The notes under the pieces were generated by a model. It worked only from the letters and a program-made list of their open reading frames with translations, searched no databases and had not been told where the DNA came from. Positions 10,091 to 23,338 of a stretch of DNA of 64,000 bases are shown here, piece by piece (position 1 is the stretch's first letter; every line of letters starts with the position of its first letter). This DNA comes from Camellia lanceoleosa. Lineage: Eukaryota > Streptophyta > Magnoliopsida > Ericales > Theaceae. The stretch covers positions 65,408,598 through 65,472,597 of the forward strand of contig CM045758.1 in the NCBI GenBank assembly GCA_025200525.1. Reading direction: 5' to 3'. The position numbers and the translations under genes are program-made.

Positions 10091-13000
10091 TGTAGATGCG
10101 CCCGTGGGCTTCACTCTACAGTTCGGACTCGATTTGTGTCACGGTTCTAAATCTGAACCAAAGAGTCCACCTCTGGCAAATCGTTTTCAGAAAAATAGGT
10201 TTTTGAAAAGAAGTGCCAAACATGGACTGCTTTGCCGACATGAGTCGCCACCTAAATATTTTTTTAAATGGGAAATTTAGGAAACCACGACTGTCTTAGA
10301 AGGCCACGTGTCCGTCTATAACCAAAGTTGACTTGGCTCGAGCTTGATACGATCGGGAAGGTCACTATGAGCACCTCTCGCCGGTCAAGACCGGCCTCTA
10401 CTAACCGTGATATCCGATTTTGAAAACATTACGTGTTCTTATTAGGTTATTAGCCTAGATTTACTATGTTATGCGCACAGCAAACAAGTATAGACCAAAT
10501 CGCCTAAGTTGGAACAAAACATTACGTGTTTGTTTTGAAAAATGATTTGCTACTCATAAGTAGGCTAAAATGCAGGTTTTGCCACTCTCAAGCGGGCTTT
10601 TAGAAAAGACGGTTTTGCCACTATCTAGTGGGCTTAAAACTCACAGTTTTAATGCATTATCCCAATTTAAGCAATTTGACCTCCATCCACAGGCATTCAA
10701 ATAGTTATGTCACATAAGCAACTAGCCTCATGGTAATCATGCTGTTATGGCAATACTCACACACATGCAAGGATGCTAAAGCATAAAAACTCACCTAGTA
10801 CTCCAAGCCAAAACAGAAGCTAGTTAGCGAACATGCATGTCCTAATTCATGTCGAGTGGCTAATGCATCACATACAAGAATGTAATCTAAATAGGCTCGG
10901 CTATCCTAAGCATGGCACATGAAATGCAGCAACTACCACGTATTCAATTTGGAATTGAAAGTACGATGCAGTTTGCATGATGTGCCGAACCCGATGTATG
11001 TAAACAAATGCATGAATGCACGCATGCATTGCATAAGGTATGCTAATTTAGAGATGCCCTAATCTACCAACATAAGCAGGTAAATAAAAGGGATAGAAAG
11101 AAATGGGGATTGGAAGACATACACCCACTCACTCACACTTATTACAATTATGTCCTCACTCGGAGAGACCAAAATAATAATACAGTCCAAAGAATAAATG
11201 GATAAATATTACAAATTCTAATTACTAAAATTAAATTAAACAAATAAAATAAATGGAGCCTCATTACTTTGAATGCGTCTTGAATGATGCATGCTCGTCG
11301 CGACTACTTGAAAAGCGTGCCATGGCATTCTTTATACATTTTCTTGCCCTCTCCAAAAATTCCCAAAGTTTCAGAATGCCTCCCGGATGGCCTGAAGTAC
11401 CCCACCGGCTAGGGGAAAAGCTCATCGGCTGCTCCTCCTGACCATCGGCTGCTTGTGGTGGTTACCGGCACAAATAAAGTGCCGATCGGCACATTAAACT
11501 GCCGGTGGCGAAAGTCCTGCAGCAGACAGTTGACAAAGAAGAAGACAAAGAATGCAAGGCGTGGGTTTTGGGGACATGTAAGCATGGTCATTGCCTCCTA
11601 TCATGCTTGGGGACTCAAGGAGGTAAGACCCTTGGTTCTAGGGCCATCAATTATGCATTTGATGCATGATAGCCTAAGGAATCAAGATTGCTCTTTTGAT
11701 ATGAAAATGCATGCAACACAAACAAATGAAGACTAAGTCCCTATCATATGGAGATCAAGGGCCTTAGGGACTTGAGGATGGAGACAGTTTCACCACTCAA
11801 GTGTGAACTCCTCTCAATCTTCATGCTTGGTTTGACAACCCCAAACCAAACCATGGAATGCAACTCATGCAACATGCCTCAAATGCAATGCAACCTAGCA
11901 TGTTAGGCATGCAAAGAGCTAAAGTATCGAGGTACAAATGTCATGCAACATGAACCAATTAAACATGGAACTAGCATGTATACTAGGTTTCATCAATCAA
12001 ACATGCAACAACCATGATATGAGCATGCAAAGGTGGACTAAGCTCAATGAGGCAGCCCTCAAAACCCCCCTAAATCAGTGGCAAAACATGCCTCAAAACA
12101 TGAACAAAATGCTACACAAGCATGCAAGCCATAAGGCTCAAGGCTAAAGCACAAAGTGAGACATTGAACCACCACTTAACAAGACCAATCATGGCACATG
12201 TGAGGCAACCAAAACAGGTTTTGAGCATACAAAATAGCACCCAAACCCCCTTCATGGCACCCCCAAAAATGCACTAAACATGTAAGCATGCAAAGGCCTA
12301 CTTTAAAGCATACAAGAGCACACCCTTAAAGCATGAACTAAGCCACATATGCCAACATGCAAACATAGTGATGGACTGAAATAGGGTCTAATATGATGCC
12401 AAATCATGAGATAAAGATAGGTTAAGCATGCTAAAACTCCATACAAGTAAGGCCTACAAGCCAATAAGCAAGGCAACCATGCTAAGCATGTCAAACATGG
12501 CCAAAACTGTGGCTCACAGCCCTTATGCATGACAAGATGATACTCACATCTTCATGAAATCAAGCTAAGATATGCACGAAATAAGGCTTAAACATATGGC
12601 ATGCTTTTAGGCATAAAAGAGCATTTCAAGGAAGTGTGAGAAGCATGTTAGAGGCTATAATTCCAACCAAAAACAGAGATCAAACATGACCTAAAACAGC
12701 CCAAAAAGTCACGAAATGAAGCCAAATGCAAACATGCACACATGCTATGCTATGAGCCCAAAACAAAGGCAAATAAAGGACCAAGGGAGAGGGTGTCTCC
12801 CTTAAATGAGACTCGAAAATATCATCCTCACCACTGAAAACCCACTGGTTTTCACTTTCAGTGGTGAGAAAATCAAAGAACACCAAAACAAAAAGGCCTA
12901 AGAAAAAGGCACCAAAGATGGCCAAACAAGGCTTAAAGTGATGAGGCTTAACTCAAACCATGAAATGACCTTAATGAAGGTTCAAGAACAAGTAAAAACA

Positions 13001-13973
13001 AGACTTTTTTTATCTTAAACACAAACTCAAAAACACAAAGTAAAGAGGGTAGAAAGAGGTTGCAAGAATGGGGAATCTAAAGCAACAAGCTTACCCTTGA
13101 AGAACACTTGAAGAACAAAGGTTGCAGCCCTCCTTTAATGCTCAAAACCAGTCCAAAACCACCTCAAACAACCTTCCAAGCCTCCTAATCTCGAGCTAAG
13201 GTGTAAGGGTGTGTGTTTTAGTGCAAAAGTAAGGTAAATCACACTATTTGGTCCCAAAACACACACACACAAGGAGGAGAAGGAGATATAGATATATATG
13301 GATGTATATCAGAGAGTATATGCCTAAGCTGTGGTTATTGACCAAAAGTTGCTACCTCTAAACAGTGGAGATGAATGCAAGTATATATAGCCAAAACCTA
13401 AGGCAAAGCTTAATGACTAAGTAAGGCCAAAGGGTGCAGGGTTCTGGCTTCCAAGGAAGCTAAGGCAGTGGCCAAGCTTCTCCAAGAAGCTTGGCAGGGT
13501 TCAACTTCTAGAAGCTTCAAGGAGGTCAAGGGTGCAAAGGGTCAATCCTCAGACGGGGAGTGGTGATGGTGTAATCCAGCTGGCACAGCTGGCATGCACC
13601 ATCCTCAGAGGGGTTCAGAAGGGTCACCGGCGGCCAAAAAATACCGGCACAAAATGTGCCTAGGCATCATACAAAGGCCGATCGGCCAAGGATTTGAATA
13701 AAATAGTGCCGATGGCTACAAGGCAGAGCCGGTGGAGGTGTGAGGCAGCCGGTGGGTTCTAGGGATGGCTAACAAGCCTTCCCCTACCCTCAAATGCACA
13801 CACACACAAGCCTTGGTGGAAAACCAAGCACGTAGAACAAACCGGTTAAGAGATCACGAGGCACTGTGATCGGGACCTCCGGGGACTCAAAACGAACACA
13901 AACATGGATAATCACCGGGTGTTCAAGCGGTGATGTCCAAGTCTTGAGGACGGTCAAAAATGGGGTGTCTACA
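10091..13973 (-). mobile_element. Solo LTR #3, family A, inverted inside solo LTR #1
   Basis: GCCTT at 10086-10090 is repeated at 13974-13978. Read on the minus strand, the element starts TGTAGACACCCCATTTTTGA and ends GGGCGCATCTACA. It is 3,883 bp with no interruption I can detect, so it is the best reference copy of family A in the window. It contains two zones rich in GCCGATCGGC-type words (about 11405-11505 and 13630-13755). Confidence 0.9.
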
Positions 13974-14618
13974 GCCTTTTTACTTAAGTTGGAATAATTT
14001 GATTAATGTCAATACAAGCTTGCTTTTTCAAGTGACACGTATTCAAAACACTTTTTCAAAATAAATATAAAATCAATACATTCCAAAATTTTGTGGATTG
14101 GTCTATACTTGTGTTACTAAAGTTAGCCTAATAACCGGAACAAAAGCATTTAATGTAAATAAAAATCACATCATGATTAGTAAAGGCCGATCTTTGATCG
14201 GGTGAGTAGGGTGCTCAATTCGTGACTTTCCCCTCTCATACCTAAGTTCCCAAGTCAAGACACTTTAGTGATGACGAATAAGTGGCCTTCGGCCCGAGTT
14301 ACAAGTTTCTTAAATTTTCCAAAAATATATAAGTGGCGACTCTGAAATCTGGCAATATAGTCCATTTTTGGTATCTTTGATTCAAAATTGATTTTCTAAA
14401 ATGATTTTCCGAATTTGGACTCTTTTGTGTTTCTCTTTTTCACATTACACTTGTGAAACCAGATTCAGAACCACGGGAGTCTGAACTGTAGGGCTATCAT
14501 ATCCAAAGAGTCTAAACCCCTCTGAGGAGCACAAAAAGCAAGCTACAGTAAGAAAAGTATAAATGTGCTTAAGAAACTCTTGATCGAAAACTGTAAATCA
14601 AGAGAGAGAGAGAGAGAG

Positions 14619-14622
14619 AGAT
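14619..14622. repeat. GA microsatellite in the copia 3' LTR
   Basis: A short (GA)n run of about 20 bases surrounds this point. The other LTR has only AAGAAAGAG here, so the run expanded after the LTRs were formed. Confidence 0.6.
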
Positions 14623-14673
14623 TGCAGTAATGCTTTCAGGATTTTGAATGAATTGAAACGGCTGATTTCGCAG

Positions 14674-14685
14674 CCTATTTATAGG
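14674..14685 (-). promoter_or_regulatory. TATA-box region of the copia LTR (3' copy)
   Basis: CCTATTTATAGG reads as a TATAAATA core on the minus strand. The same 12 bases are at 27372-27383 in the 5' LTR. Conservation between the copies and correct orientation favour a core promoter. The element is dead, so its present activity is unknown. Confidence 0.6.
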
Positions 14686-15954
14686 CCTTGATGTATCTGA
14701 TCGAATAGTCATGTCCTTTGATCTCATTTGATCAGATCTAACTGTTGGATTGACAATCTATGGTGCAGATTAATTTCTCACCGAATAGATGCCTTAACTG
14801 ATCACATCTGATCACGATCGGGTGCCATCTCAATCGTACGATCGCGCGCATCTCCAATCAACGGCTATGATCAAACTGCTTCAAATCGAACACACAACCG
14901 TTCGATTGGTTAGTTGACTCATTGCCAATGGATGCCACATCACTGTTATGCAGAGCTGACTATATTCCACGTCACTCATGCCACGTCAGATCCACGTCAT
15001 TGCTCCAACTTGTCCAATGCAAATACAAATGCACCCTCATGGTGCCTTGCTCCAATGTTTTCGTGGTAAGTGCAAAGTGCGCCATCAAATGCTACACAGT
15101 CCACTGCCCACATCGCATGCGTGCGCGTGTACATATGCATGTGTAGATGGTGCAAAAGCACCATCCTTACGGTGTGAGTGCATGCACACTAGCATTCATT
15201 CCATAATTTTATATTCAAAATAATATTCCATGTAGCACTTTATTAAGTGCTCAATGTTTTCCTCTCTTTCTAATGTGGGACAAAGTCCCCAAGCTTATTT
15301 CAAGCTTTCCAAAGAAAAATAAGGAAAGTTTTGATAACACCAAAAAACTAAACTATAAATTTTGAAATCCATTTTGAAAATTCCTCAATATCTTTCCACA
15401 ATTTTCAAATTACTGGATGATGATTCTTGGTTTACTTGGCAGCCTGCATAGGTGAAGATATCTTACGATTTAAATCATTCACTTAGTGACGGCACCTCAA
15501 AGTTAGTCAAGATGGCATAGTAGACTTGTCTTTGAACTAGCTATCTTGTACGACTAACCAAACATGTCTCACGTACAGTACAGGTTACCTCAAGTATTCA
15601 AACAAATTAACACATGGATTGGACTTGTGTCTATATTTTGTTTTATGAGCGCTCTAGAGTCAAGCCCTTGGACTCATAGAAAATGACACCATCTCCTACA
15701 CTCTTATAAGCAAGCTTACTGAGAATACCCCTGTAATTTACAGTACCCTAACAACCCAATTGCAAGCTTATTAAGAGTTAGCTAACTCATCCTCTTCTTT
15801 TTACATTACAGGTACCAAACACTTCAACCTTGGGATGAAAATGAAATAAACTAAGTGCTTGCAATCATGACGTATGGTATACTTGGGCTCATTGAACTCA
15901 AGACTTGATATTTCTTCAAGCGTTGAGTTGAGTTTCCACCAGGAATGATTTTGT

Positions 15955-18900
15955 TAAGTGGGCTTAAAACCCATCCCCTTTGATGTTTTCCACACCAAAT
16001 CGCTTGTAAGTCCCTTTGTTAAGGGGCAACCTAGTTTGCACTTGACTTTACATAACTAATGAAAATCACATCTTCTGTGATTAGATGCCTGACACAGCTA
16101 TGTCTCAGTTCTATATTCCTGGACTTTCCATTATAGATATGGCTATAGGCTCGTGATAGAGTTGATTCACTATCACAATGCAAAGATATTGGTGATATAG
16201 GTTTTGGCAATAACTTAATTTCTAACAAGAGATTCCTTAGCCATTTTGCCTCTTTGCTACAAGAAACCAATGCTACAAACTCAGATGTCATGGTTGAGTC
16301 TATTATGAATGTTTGCTTCTTAGAACCCTAGGAGATAGCTCTTCCACTAAGAGTAAAAATCCAACCACTCGTAGACAAGTGATCCTCACGGTTAATTATC
16401 CAACTGGCATCTGTAAATCCTTCCAGCACTGCTAGACAGCCATTATAGACTATCCCATAGTCTATTGTTTTCCTCAAGTACCTGAGTACTTGGTTAGCAT
16501 CATGTCAATGCACATTATTGGGATTACTAATGTATCTACTAAGTTTTCTCACTGCAAATGTAATATTAGGTCTAGTACAAGTCATGCCATACATCAGGCT
16601 ACCTATCACTCTCTAACTGATTAACAATTTTTCCAATATTAGGATATAATTTTAAATTTGAATCAAAAGGTGTAGACATGGGTATACAATTATATTGACT
16701 AAATTTCTTAAGAATTTTCTCAATATAGTGCGACTAGGTAAGAATCAAATTATTGTCCTCTCGTTTGATCTTAATACCCAGAATTATATAAGCCAAGCCC
16801 ATGTCTTTCATACTAAAGCTAAATGATAAGAAGCTTTATGTACTTTCAATGACATCATTGTCAGTACCAAAAATAAGCATGTCATCTATACACAGGTATA
16901 TGATTACACCTTTATTGCCAGTAAACATACTGTACACACACTTATCAAATTCATGTATCCTAAAACCATTTGGCACTATTACTTTGTCAAATTTCTCATG
17001 CCACTGTTTTGGAGCTTGTTTCAATCCATGTAGTAACTTAAAGAGTTTACACATTTTGTGTTCTTGACCCTTTACAACAAATCCTTCCGGTTGTTGCATG
17101 TAGATTTCCTTATCTAACTCTTCATTTAAGAAAGCGGTCTTAACATCCACTTGATGGATTTCAAGCTTGTAGATTGAGGCTAAGGCAATCAATACTCAAA
17201 TGGTGGTGATTCTGGCCACCGAAGCATATGTATCAAAATAATCAATACCCTCCTTTTGAGTAAAGCCCTTAATAAATAATCTTACTTTGAACTTGTCAAT
17301 TGTGCCATCAACTTTCATTTTCATTTTGAAAATCCATTTATAACCAATTGGTTTGGATCCAGGTATTGTTACCCAAGATATTATCCATCTCATCATTTAT
17401 TGCTACTTTCTAGAAAGCAATATCTTGAGACTTCATAGCCTCCTCAAAAGTTAATAGATCTGAATTTATATTCAAAGAAATCATTTTTGCTTACAGCAAG
17501 CTTTCCTTATTCCTTCTACAAAGTAAATAATGAAGTGAGGGCCAAACGACTTCTCAGTCCGAGCCCTCTTACTCCTCCTTAGCTCAACAGGATTATTAGG
17601 TTCATTAGGCTTAATGGGTTCATTTCGTTCACTTTCCTCTGTAAACATCAAAGGAGTTGATTCATTTTCTTTATTAGAATCCAACCTTGGAATGGTTGTG
17701 AAACAATTCTCGTAAAACACCACATCACGTGATTCAATGATGGTATTTATTTCTACTGAACCATTGGGCTCTATTACCAGAAACCTATATACTTTGTTAT
17801 GTATAGCATAGTTAATGAATATGCATTCAATTCATTTTTCACCAAATTTCTTCCTTTTAGGTTTAGGCAATTTGACTATTGCTCTACAGCCCCAAGTTTT
17901 CAAGTAACCTAGTTTAGGTTTCTTATTTTTCTGAAGTTCATAAGGAGTAACATTTCTTCCCTTGAGAGGAATTCAATTAAGTATGTGATAGGCAATGAAC
18001 AAGGCTTCACTCTAAAAACCAAAACTTAAACTGGAGTAAGAAAGTATAGCATTAATCATTTCTGTTGATTTCCTATTCTTTCTTTCAGCTACTCCATGTT
18101 GTTGTGGCGTATAGAGTGCAAATTTCTCATGAATAATACTAACATTTTCACAATATTTTAGAAAATAATATTCACTGCCTCTATTAGACCTAAGTCTCTT
18201 TATTTTAACATTACATTGATTTTCTAATTTTGTCTTAAAAATCTTGAATTTATCAAGCACCTCATCTTTTAAATGAAAAAGGTAAATATGACAATATTTT
18301 AACATTACATTGATTTTCTATTTTTTTACCACCTCTGGTGGGGAGGCACTATGCACGGCACATACATCACTATGCACAAGTTGAAGTAGAGATGCGGTTC
18401 TACCTACTTTAGGAAATGGAATGTGAGTAATTTTAGATTGCATACAAAATTTGTATTTTTCAAACATGCCAATGTCATACTTAGGAATTAAATTCAAATT
18501 AACAAGATCACGCATTTTCCTAGTATTAACATGACCTAAACGAGCATGCCATAAAGAAAGAGAATCAACAATATAACCAGAAAGAAATGTATTATTGATA
18601 ACATTAAGTTTGAACATTCCCTGATACATGTAGCCCTTCCCAACAAAAATCCCACCCTTAGACATGACAAATTTGTCCGACTCAAATACTAACTTAAAAC
18701 CATGCTTAGGCCTCGTTTGGGAACAAGCTATTTTAGTAACTTTTTAAATTTTTACGAAAAGATGTGTAGAAAAATAGAGAGAGTGATATGACAACTTATA
18801 GTGACTTTTTGACTTTTCGGCTAAAATTGAAGGTTTCCAAATGAGGCCTTATTAACCAGGCTTCCAGATACAAGGTTTTTGGTGACATCAAGTACATGAT

Positions 18901-19135
18901 AAATATCATTAAGACTTAAGACTTTCCTAGATGTGAATTCTAGATCCATCGTCTCATTGCCTTTGATAGCAGTAATTGAAGAGTTGCCTATGTAGAGAAC
19001 TGTTCTATCACTCACTTGTTCATAAGTAATGAAAAGGCTCTTGTCGTTGTAGACGTGCCTCGTTGCTTCTGAGTCCATCCACCAGTCACCAGCATCTTCG
19101 AGCTTGTTCACCTTGGATACAATATCCACGAACTT
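15955..19135 (-). pseudogene. Copia pol polyprotein remnant (protease, integrase, RT, RNase H)
   Basis: Read from right to left. The aspartic protease (about 18850-19129) has WWMDSEATRH, where the family has DSGA. The GAG-pre-integrase motif follows (LWHARLGHVNTRKMR, about 18550). The integrase core has VHSD, then RSNRGSEY where RSDRGGEY is usual (second catalytic Asp replaced by Asn), then GVAERKNR. Reverse transcriptase (about 16836-17396) has VDVKTAFLNEELDKEIYM, HGLKQAPKQW and LCIDDMLIFG in place of LYVDDM. RNase H (16031-16291) has MTSEFVAL, HCDSE and YNGKSR. The frame is broken by several stops and shifts, including a TAG where Trp is expected just before KKQTF (about 16334), and by a MITE at 18709-18848. 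The C-terminal KGMGFKP phrase is near 15960 in another frame. No functional enzyme can be made. Confidence 0.9.
18709..18848. mobile_element. 140-bp PIF/Harbinger-like MITE inside copia pol
   Basis: TTA at 18706-18708 and 18849-18851 flanks GGCCTCGTTTGGGAAC at the left and TTCCAAATGAGGCC at the right. It interrupts the copia protein between LVNK and the residues leading to KFVMSKGG. Related MITEs with a GGCCTYGTTTGG end occur at 32090-32322 and about 40107-40433. Confidence 0.85.
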
Positions 19136-19529
19136 GTTCTTAACATTTGATGCTTCTAGCTTCTTTTTGTATGACCGACATTTATTTCGAAAGTGTCTTG
19201 CTTACCATAGTGCTAGCAAGCACCTTTCGGTTTCTTAGCATCTTTCTCGGGTTGAGGGTCAGGCTTACACTTCCATTTGTTGAACCTTTTGCCATTATCG
19301 ACCAAGTGGATCTTAGAAGTTTGAGCCAATTAGTTATCTTTACTTTCAAGAAGCCTTGACTCTTCCTCAACTCAAAGGCATTGAGCCAATCCCTCTAAAG
19401 CAAGATATGCCGTTTTGTGTTTTAGAGTTTTCTTAAAATCCTTCCAAGAAGATGGCAATTTCTCTATTATAGATGAAACTATAATAGATTCATCCATGTT
19501 CATATTCTTTTGTCGAAACTGACTCAGAA

Positions 19530-20736
19530 TGTCACGACCCAACCTCGATGCTTAGGCTAGATTCGCAACTAGCTAAATTCTAAAGTTACCAAGGTTTAAT
19601 AGGTAAACAAATTAAATAATGTAGTGGAATAAAATTAAAATAAGTAAAAAAAATGTATATAAATGTCTAAGGCGTACATGGGAACTTTTATTGATATGAC
19701 ATGAGTTAGTTAATAATAACAAGTAAACACCAAAAAAAAAAAAAACACGATATTCATCTCAAGTCTGGGTCCCGGTTAAAGGGTAAAATAATTACTCCTT
19801 AAGTTTCTTCACCTGAAAGGAGTTTAACAGCTATAAGTACATGGCAGAGTAAAGAATATTATACTAAGAGCATAAGGGTACACAAATCACCATGGATAAT
19901 TATTTAGCCTAAACAATGAATAGTATGGTTTGAATAAATCAATTATTTTAAATAATAGACATATAATACAGAAATCATATAAGCAAAATAATCATAACCA
20001 CGATACAGAACAGAAAAGAGGGCCAATGGATCCATGATAGACGGAGGGTCACAAATTGACTAATTAGAGGGCCAATGGTTATTTAAATCCCCCAAGACAT
20101 GGGATCATCAGAGGGTCACTAAAGTGACTAATCAGATGGTCAAAGGTTATTTAAGTCCCCCAAGACATGAGACTTTCGTGGTGGTACTTATAAAATAATT
20201 ATTCAAAAACACATTTAATAAACAATTATATCCATAGGTTTTCATTTTTAAGCGAAGAGGATTCATAAAACAAATAACATAATTGTGATGCTAATGTAAT
20301 TCAAAAGCATGATTTTCATAAAATAATAACACAATTTTATGATTACTCAAGGTATAATATAACTCATCTTAATGTCAATTCCTACTTTTTATCTCTAATT
20401 TTTTCTGATCTCCTGAGGCTCCTCTTCTTTTACTACTAATTCCGTTGAGTTCTCGTGCTACGTACTGATCCCCATTTATACGTGGGCTTGGAAGGTGACT
20501 CAATGCTCTAACCAAGTGATGATTCACTAATCTACACATTAGCCTTCACAGGTGGCATATCATCAAAGTCCTCCAGCCACCTTGCCTACGTTTCTTTATA
20601 ATTCTCTCTTGGCCCAACTATTTCTATGGTTGTTTTGATTTAGCCCCAAACAATATATTAATCACATTTTTGGTAAAACAATGCCTCTTAACTCAAATTA
20701 GATTACATTTTAGCACACATAACCACGAAATGAATA

Positions 20737-20767
<31 letters not shown>

Positions 20768-20815
20768 TTGGTATTAACGTAGTGTTAAAATGAATTAAGC
20801 ATTTGGGGTGTCACA
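19530..20815 (-). mobile_element. Solo LTR #4, gypsy-type, inserted in copia gag
   Basis: CAGAA at 19525-19529 is repeated at 20816-20820. On the minus strand the 1,286-bp element begins TGTGACACCCCAAATGC and ends GGGTCGTGACA, end forms common in plant Ty3/gypsy LTRs. It contains a short internal duplication with phrases like 'GGTTATTTAARTCCCCCAAGACATG' (about 20079 and 20148) and an (ATT)n run near 20740-20765. Confidence 0.85.
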
Positions 20816-23338
20816 CAGAACATGCTGGATCTCATAAAATTGTTTCATAATGGGCTTTGTATCCATCATAGTAAAACACATAAAATTACTAATAAGAAAT
20901 TTCTTACTGGTGGCATCGTTGGTGAGATACTTTGACTACAATGTGTCCCAGAGTTGCTTTGTATGGGATATTTTTGAGGTTACCAAGCGCCCCTTACAAT
21001 TCAGGCTCCAGATCTCCTAATCTAGTCTCACTAGCGCAATGTGAAACAGAAAATGAGAGTCCAAATTTGGCAAATTTTATCAAATATTCATTTATTGTAA
21101 AAAATGCTAGAAATTGACTACATCACTAGACCTCAGAATCGCCACCTATTCTTTTGAGAAAATTAAGTAACTTGTGACTTGTGCCAAAGGCAATTGTTCA
21201 TCATAACCAAAGATGCCTCGGTTCGGAACCTCAGATATGAGGGGGGGAAGGTCATGAATTGAGCACCCCGCTCACTCGATCAAAAGAGCTGCATTTACTA
21301 AACCATGATATTAGTTTTACAAATAATATATGCTCATTTTCTAGTTGTTAATAATGTTAACATTACTGTGTGAATCAAACAAGTATAAATCTTGTCACTT
21401 ATTTTGGTATGCTTTGATTTTATGTATTTTGAAAGGTTTTGAATAAATGTACAACTCAAAATGAAATTGAGCCCACATGCATAGCAATCAATATCATTCC
21501 AACCCAAGCAACACAACATCCATCCACCAGCAATCATAGGGATATATCAACTAAACACATAGTCGTATGGTAGGATGCTATAGATAGTAAAATAACATAT
21601 ACAGTTGGGATGCTAAAACTGTAATGCTCACCTAGCATTCATTTATGGCAGGTCAAAAATAATATGCTATATACATATGCATGATCCTATATGCAAATAC
21701 CTAATGTAATACATACAAAATGTAACTAAAGATCTAGCTACTAACATTGGATACATGAATCATCTCAAGGCATGAATTAGCGCACAAAAAGCACATAAGA
21801 ACTAATAAAAACCCATAGATGCGAATTGGCCAAATCCTTATGCATGAAAAATGAATGCAAGTCATGAATATGATAAATAAAACATGATGTTAGATAGACA
21901 GAAAACATATAAATAAAAGGGATAAAAGATGTGGGGTTGAAAATTATTACAACAATTCGAATGAAAAGAAAGAAGAAAGAGGGAGAAGAAATTATTATAA
22001 TAATTGAATGAATAATAATAAAAAAGAAAAGAAGTGGGGTTGGAGATTCAGCCAAATTAATATTGAATCTAACGAATCATATTAAATAAATAAAAGAATT
22101 TAAACATCAGCTCCAGAAACACCTGGGAGAACACTCTCCAAAAATTGTCATGTTCTGCTTTGGAGAATTCATCCAGCCAGACACAAATTTGTCTGGCCAA
22201 TTGAAAAGATGTCTGGCTGAACCTAACCTTCGAAAAAAACTCTACTTGGTGTAGAAAGTCCAAAACAAAAGCAAAATGCATCTTCTAAGGAGTGTTCATC
22301 CCTTCTACCTTTCCCTCTTGCAGAAAACACTTACGTTGTATTTGGTTGGAGGATTAGGAAGAGATTTGGAAAAATAAATGAAAAAAGTAGGAGAAATGTA
22401 AATTAAATATACTTACATTTCACCTTGTTTACACACCTTTTCATTTTCCCTTTCCAAATCCCTTCTCAAATCTCTTAACCAAACACAGCATTAAGGATAA
22501 GGTAGATGGACCTCAACCCTCAACTATAGGATAGAACATATATGTACAACATATATTTTGCAACAATTCCTTAAATTAAATGAATTAAAGCAAGATCAAA
22601 TTCAAGCATAAGAAATAGATGAGAACCTACATTATCTCTTTGTGAATAAGGACAAGTTAATACCCAAATTCATGCTACTAATTAAAGAGAGTAGATTAAT
22701 ACACATAATTTCTTAGTGGAAGTTTTGCTTTTAAAGCAAGGGATTCATCAAAAACTATTGAGAACTCTTCTTCTATTCATGGAACAAGGATGTTTCCACC
22801 ATTTTCCATGTTTACGAATGATTGAAAAGAGAGATTCAACATTCTTGACATAGAATCTCTTGTTTTGCTTCTAAGGAAAATTAGTAAAATGAAAACCAAC
22901 CACTTTCTCAATATCAAATCTCAAAAATCATCCAAATAACCCTATCAAACAACTTCTATTACTCATTAAGATTGAGCATGGGTTGAAGCATATGGACCAA
23001 TATGCTAAGACTATGAGATATGTGGTGAAAAAGTGTATAAAATGAAAGAAACAACTTTACATAATCAAACTTGTGGATGGGTGGCTACTTTATATTCCCT
23101 CCACATCCACAAGGTTCCAAATATTACATCTATATACAATAACAAGGAACTAAAGCATTAGAAATCAAGAAAAGAGTACAAAAGTATAAGAAAGTAAAGA
23201 GAACAATCAACCCAATGGATGGGTGGCTATATCCTAGTTCCCTCCACATCCATGAGGTCTCAATTAACACATCTATGTACAACAATGATGAAATATAGCA
23301 CTAGAAAGTAAGAAGAGTGTGCAAAAGCACAAGAAAAT

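Larger units (their letters stand above)
3756..14547 (+). mobile_element. Solo LTR #1, family A (starts TGTAGACACCCC), with two nested insertions
   Basis: GTAAG at 3751-3755 is repeated at 14548-14552. The element begins TGTAGACACCCC and ends GCAAGCTACA. Subtracting the nested insertions leaves about 3.3 kb, matching solo LTR #5 (about 3.3 kb) and close to #3 (3.9 kb). Matching phrases occur in order in #3, for example 'TGTATGTCTTCC', 'GGAGTACTAGGTGAG' and 'GGTCTATACTTGT'. There is no internal gag-pol, so this is a solo LTR, presumably left by LTR-LTR recombination of a gypsy-type element. The family class is inferred from LTR form only. Confidence 0.8.
3437..15390 (-). repeat. 3' LTR of the copia element, split by a nested solo LTR
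   Basis: LTR sequence occupies 3437-3755 and 14553-15390 (about 1,157 bp). The gap is the solo LTR 3756-14547. The two pieces align in order with the other LTR: 'TGTTGGAACAATTC' at its left, then 'GTCTATGTAGAA', 'TTAAGAAACTCTT', 'GCAGCCTATTTATAGGCC' and 'AATCAACGGCTATGATCAAA'. The inner end reads TATTG where TGTTG is expected, a single G-to-A change. It abuts GTGGAAAGA, a plausible polypurine tract. Confidence 0.85.

Noticed and set aside
3756..13973. TGTAGACACCCC at 3756 and its inverted form at 13973 as terminal inverted repeats of one DNA transposon
   Set aside because: Each belongs to a separate solo LTR with its own 5-bp duplication (GTAAG and GCCTT).
3756..14547. Reading 3756-14547 as a full-length LTR retrotransposon
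   Set aside because: Alignment with the inverted copy 10091-13973 shows the whole non-nested sequence is one LTR. No gag, pol, primer site or second LTR exists.
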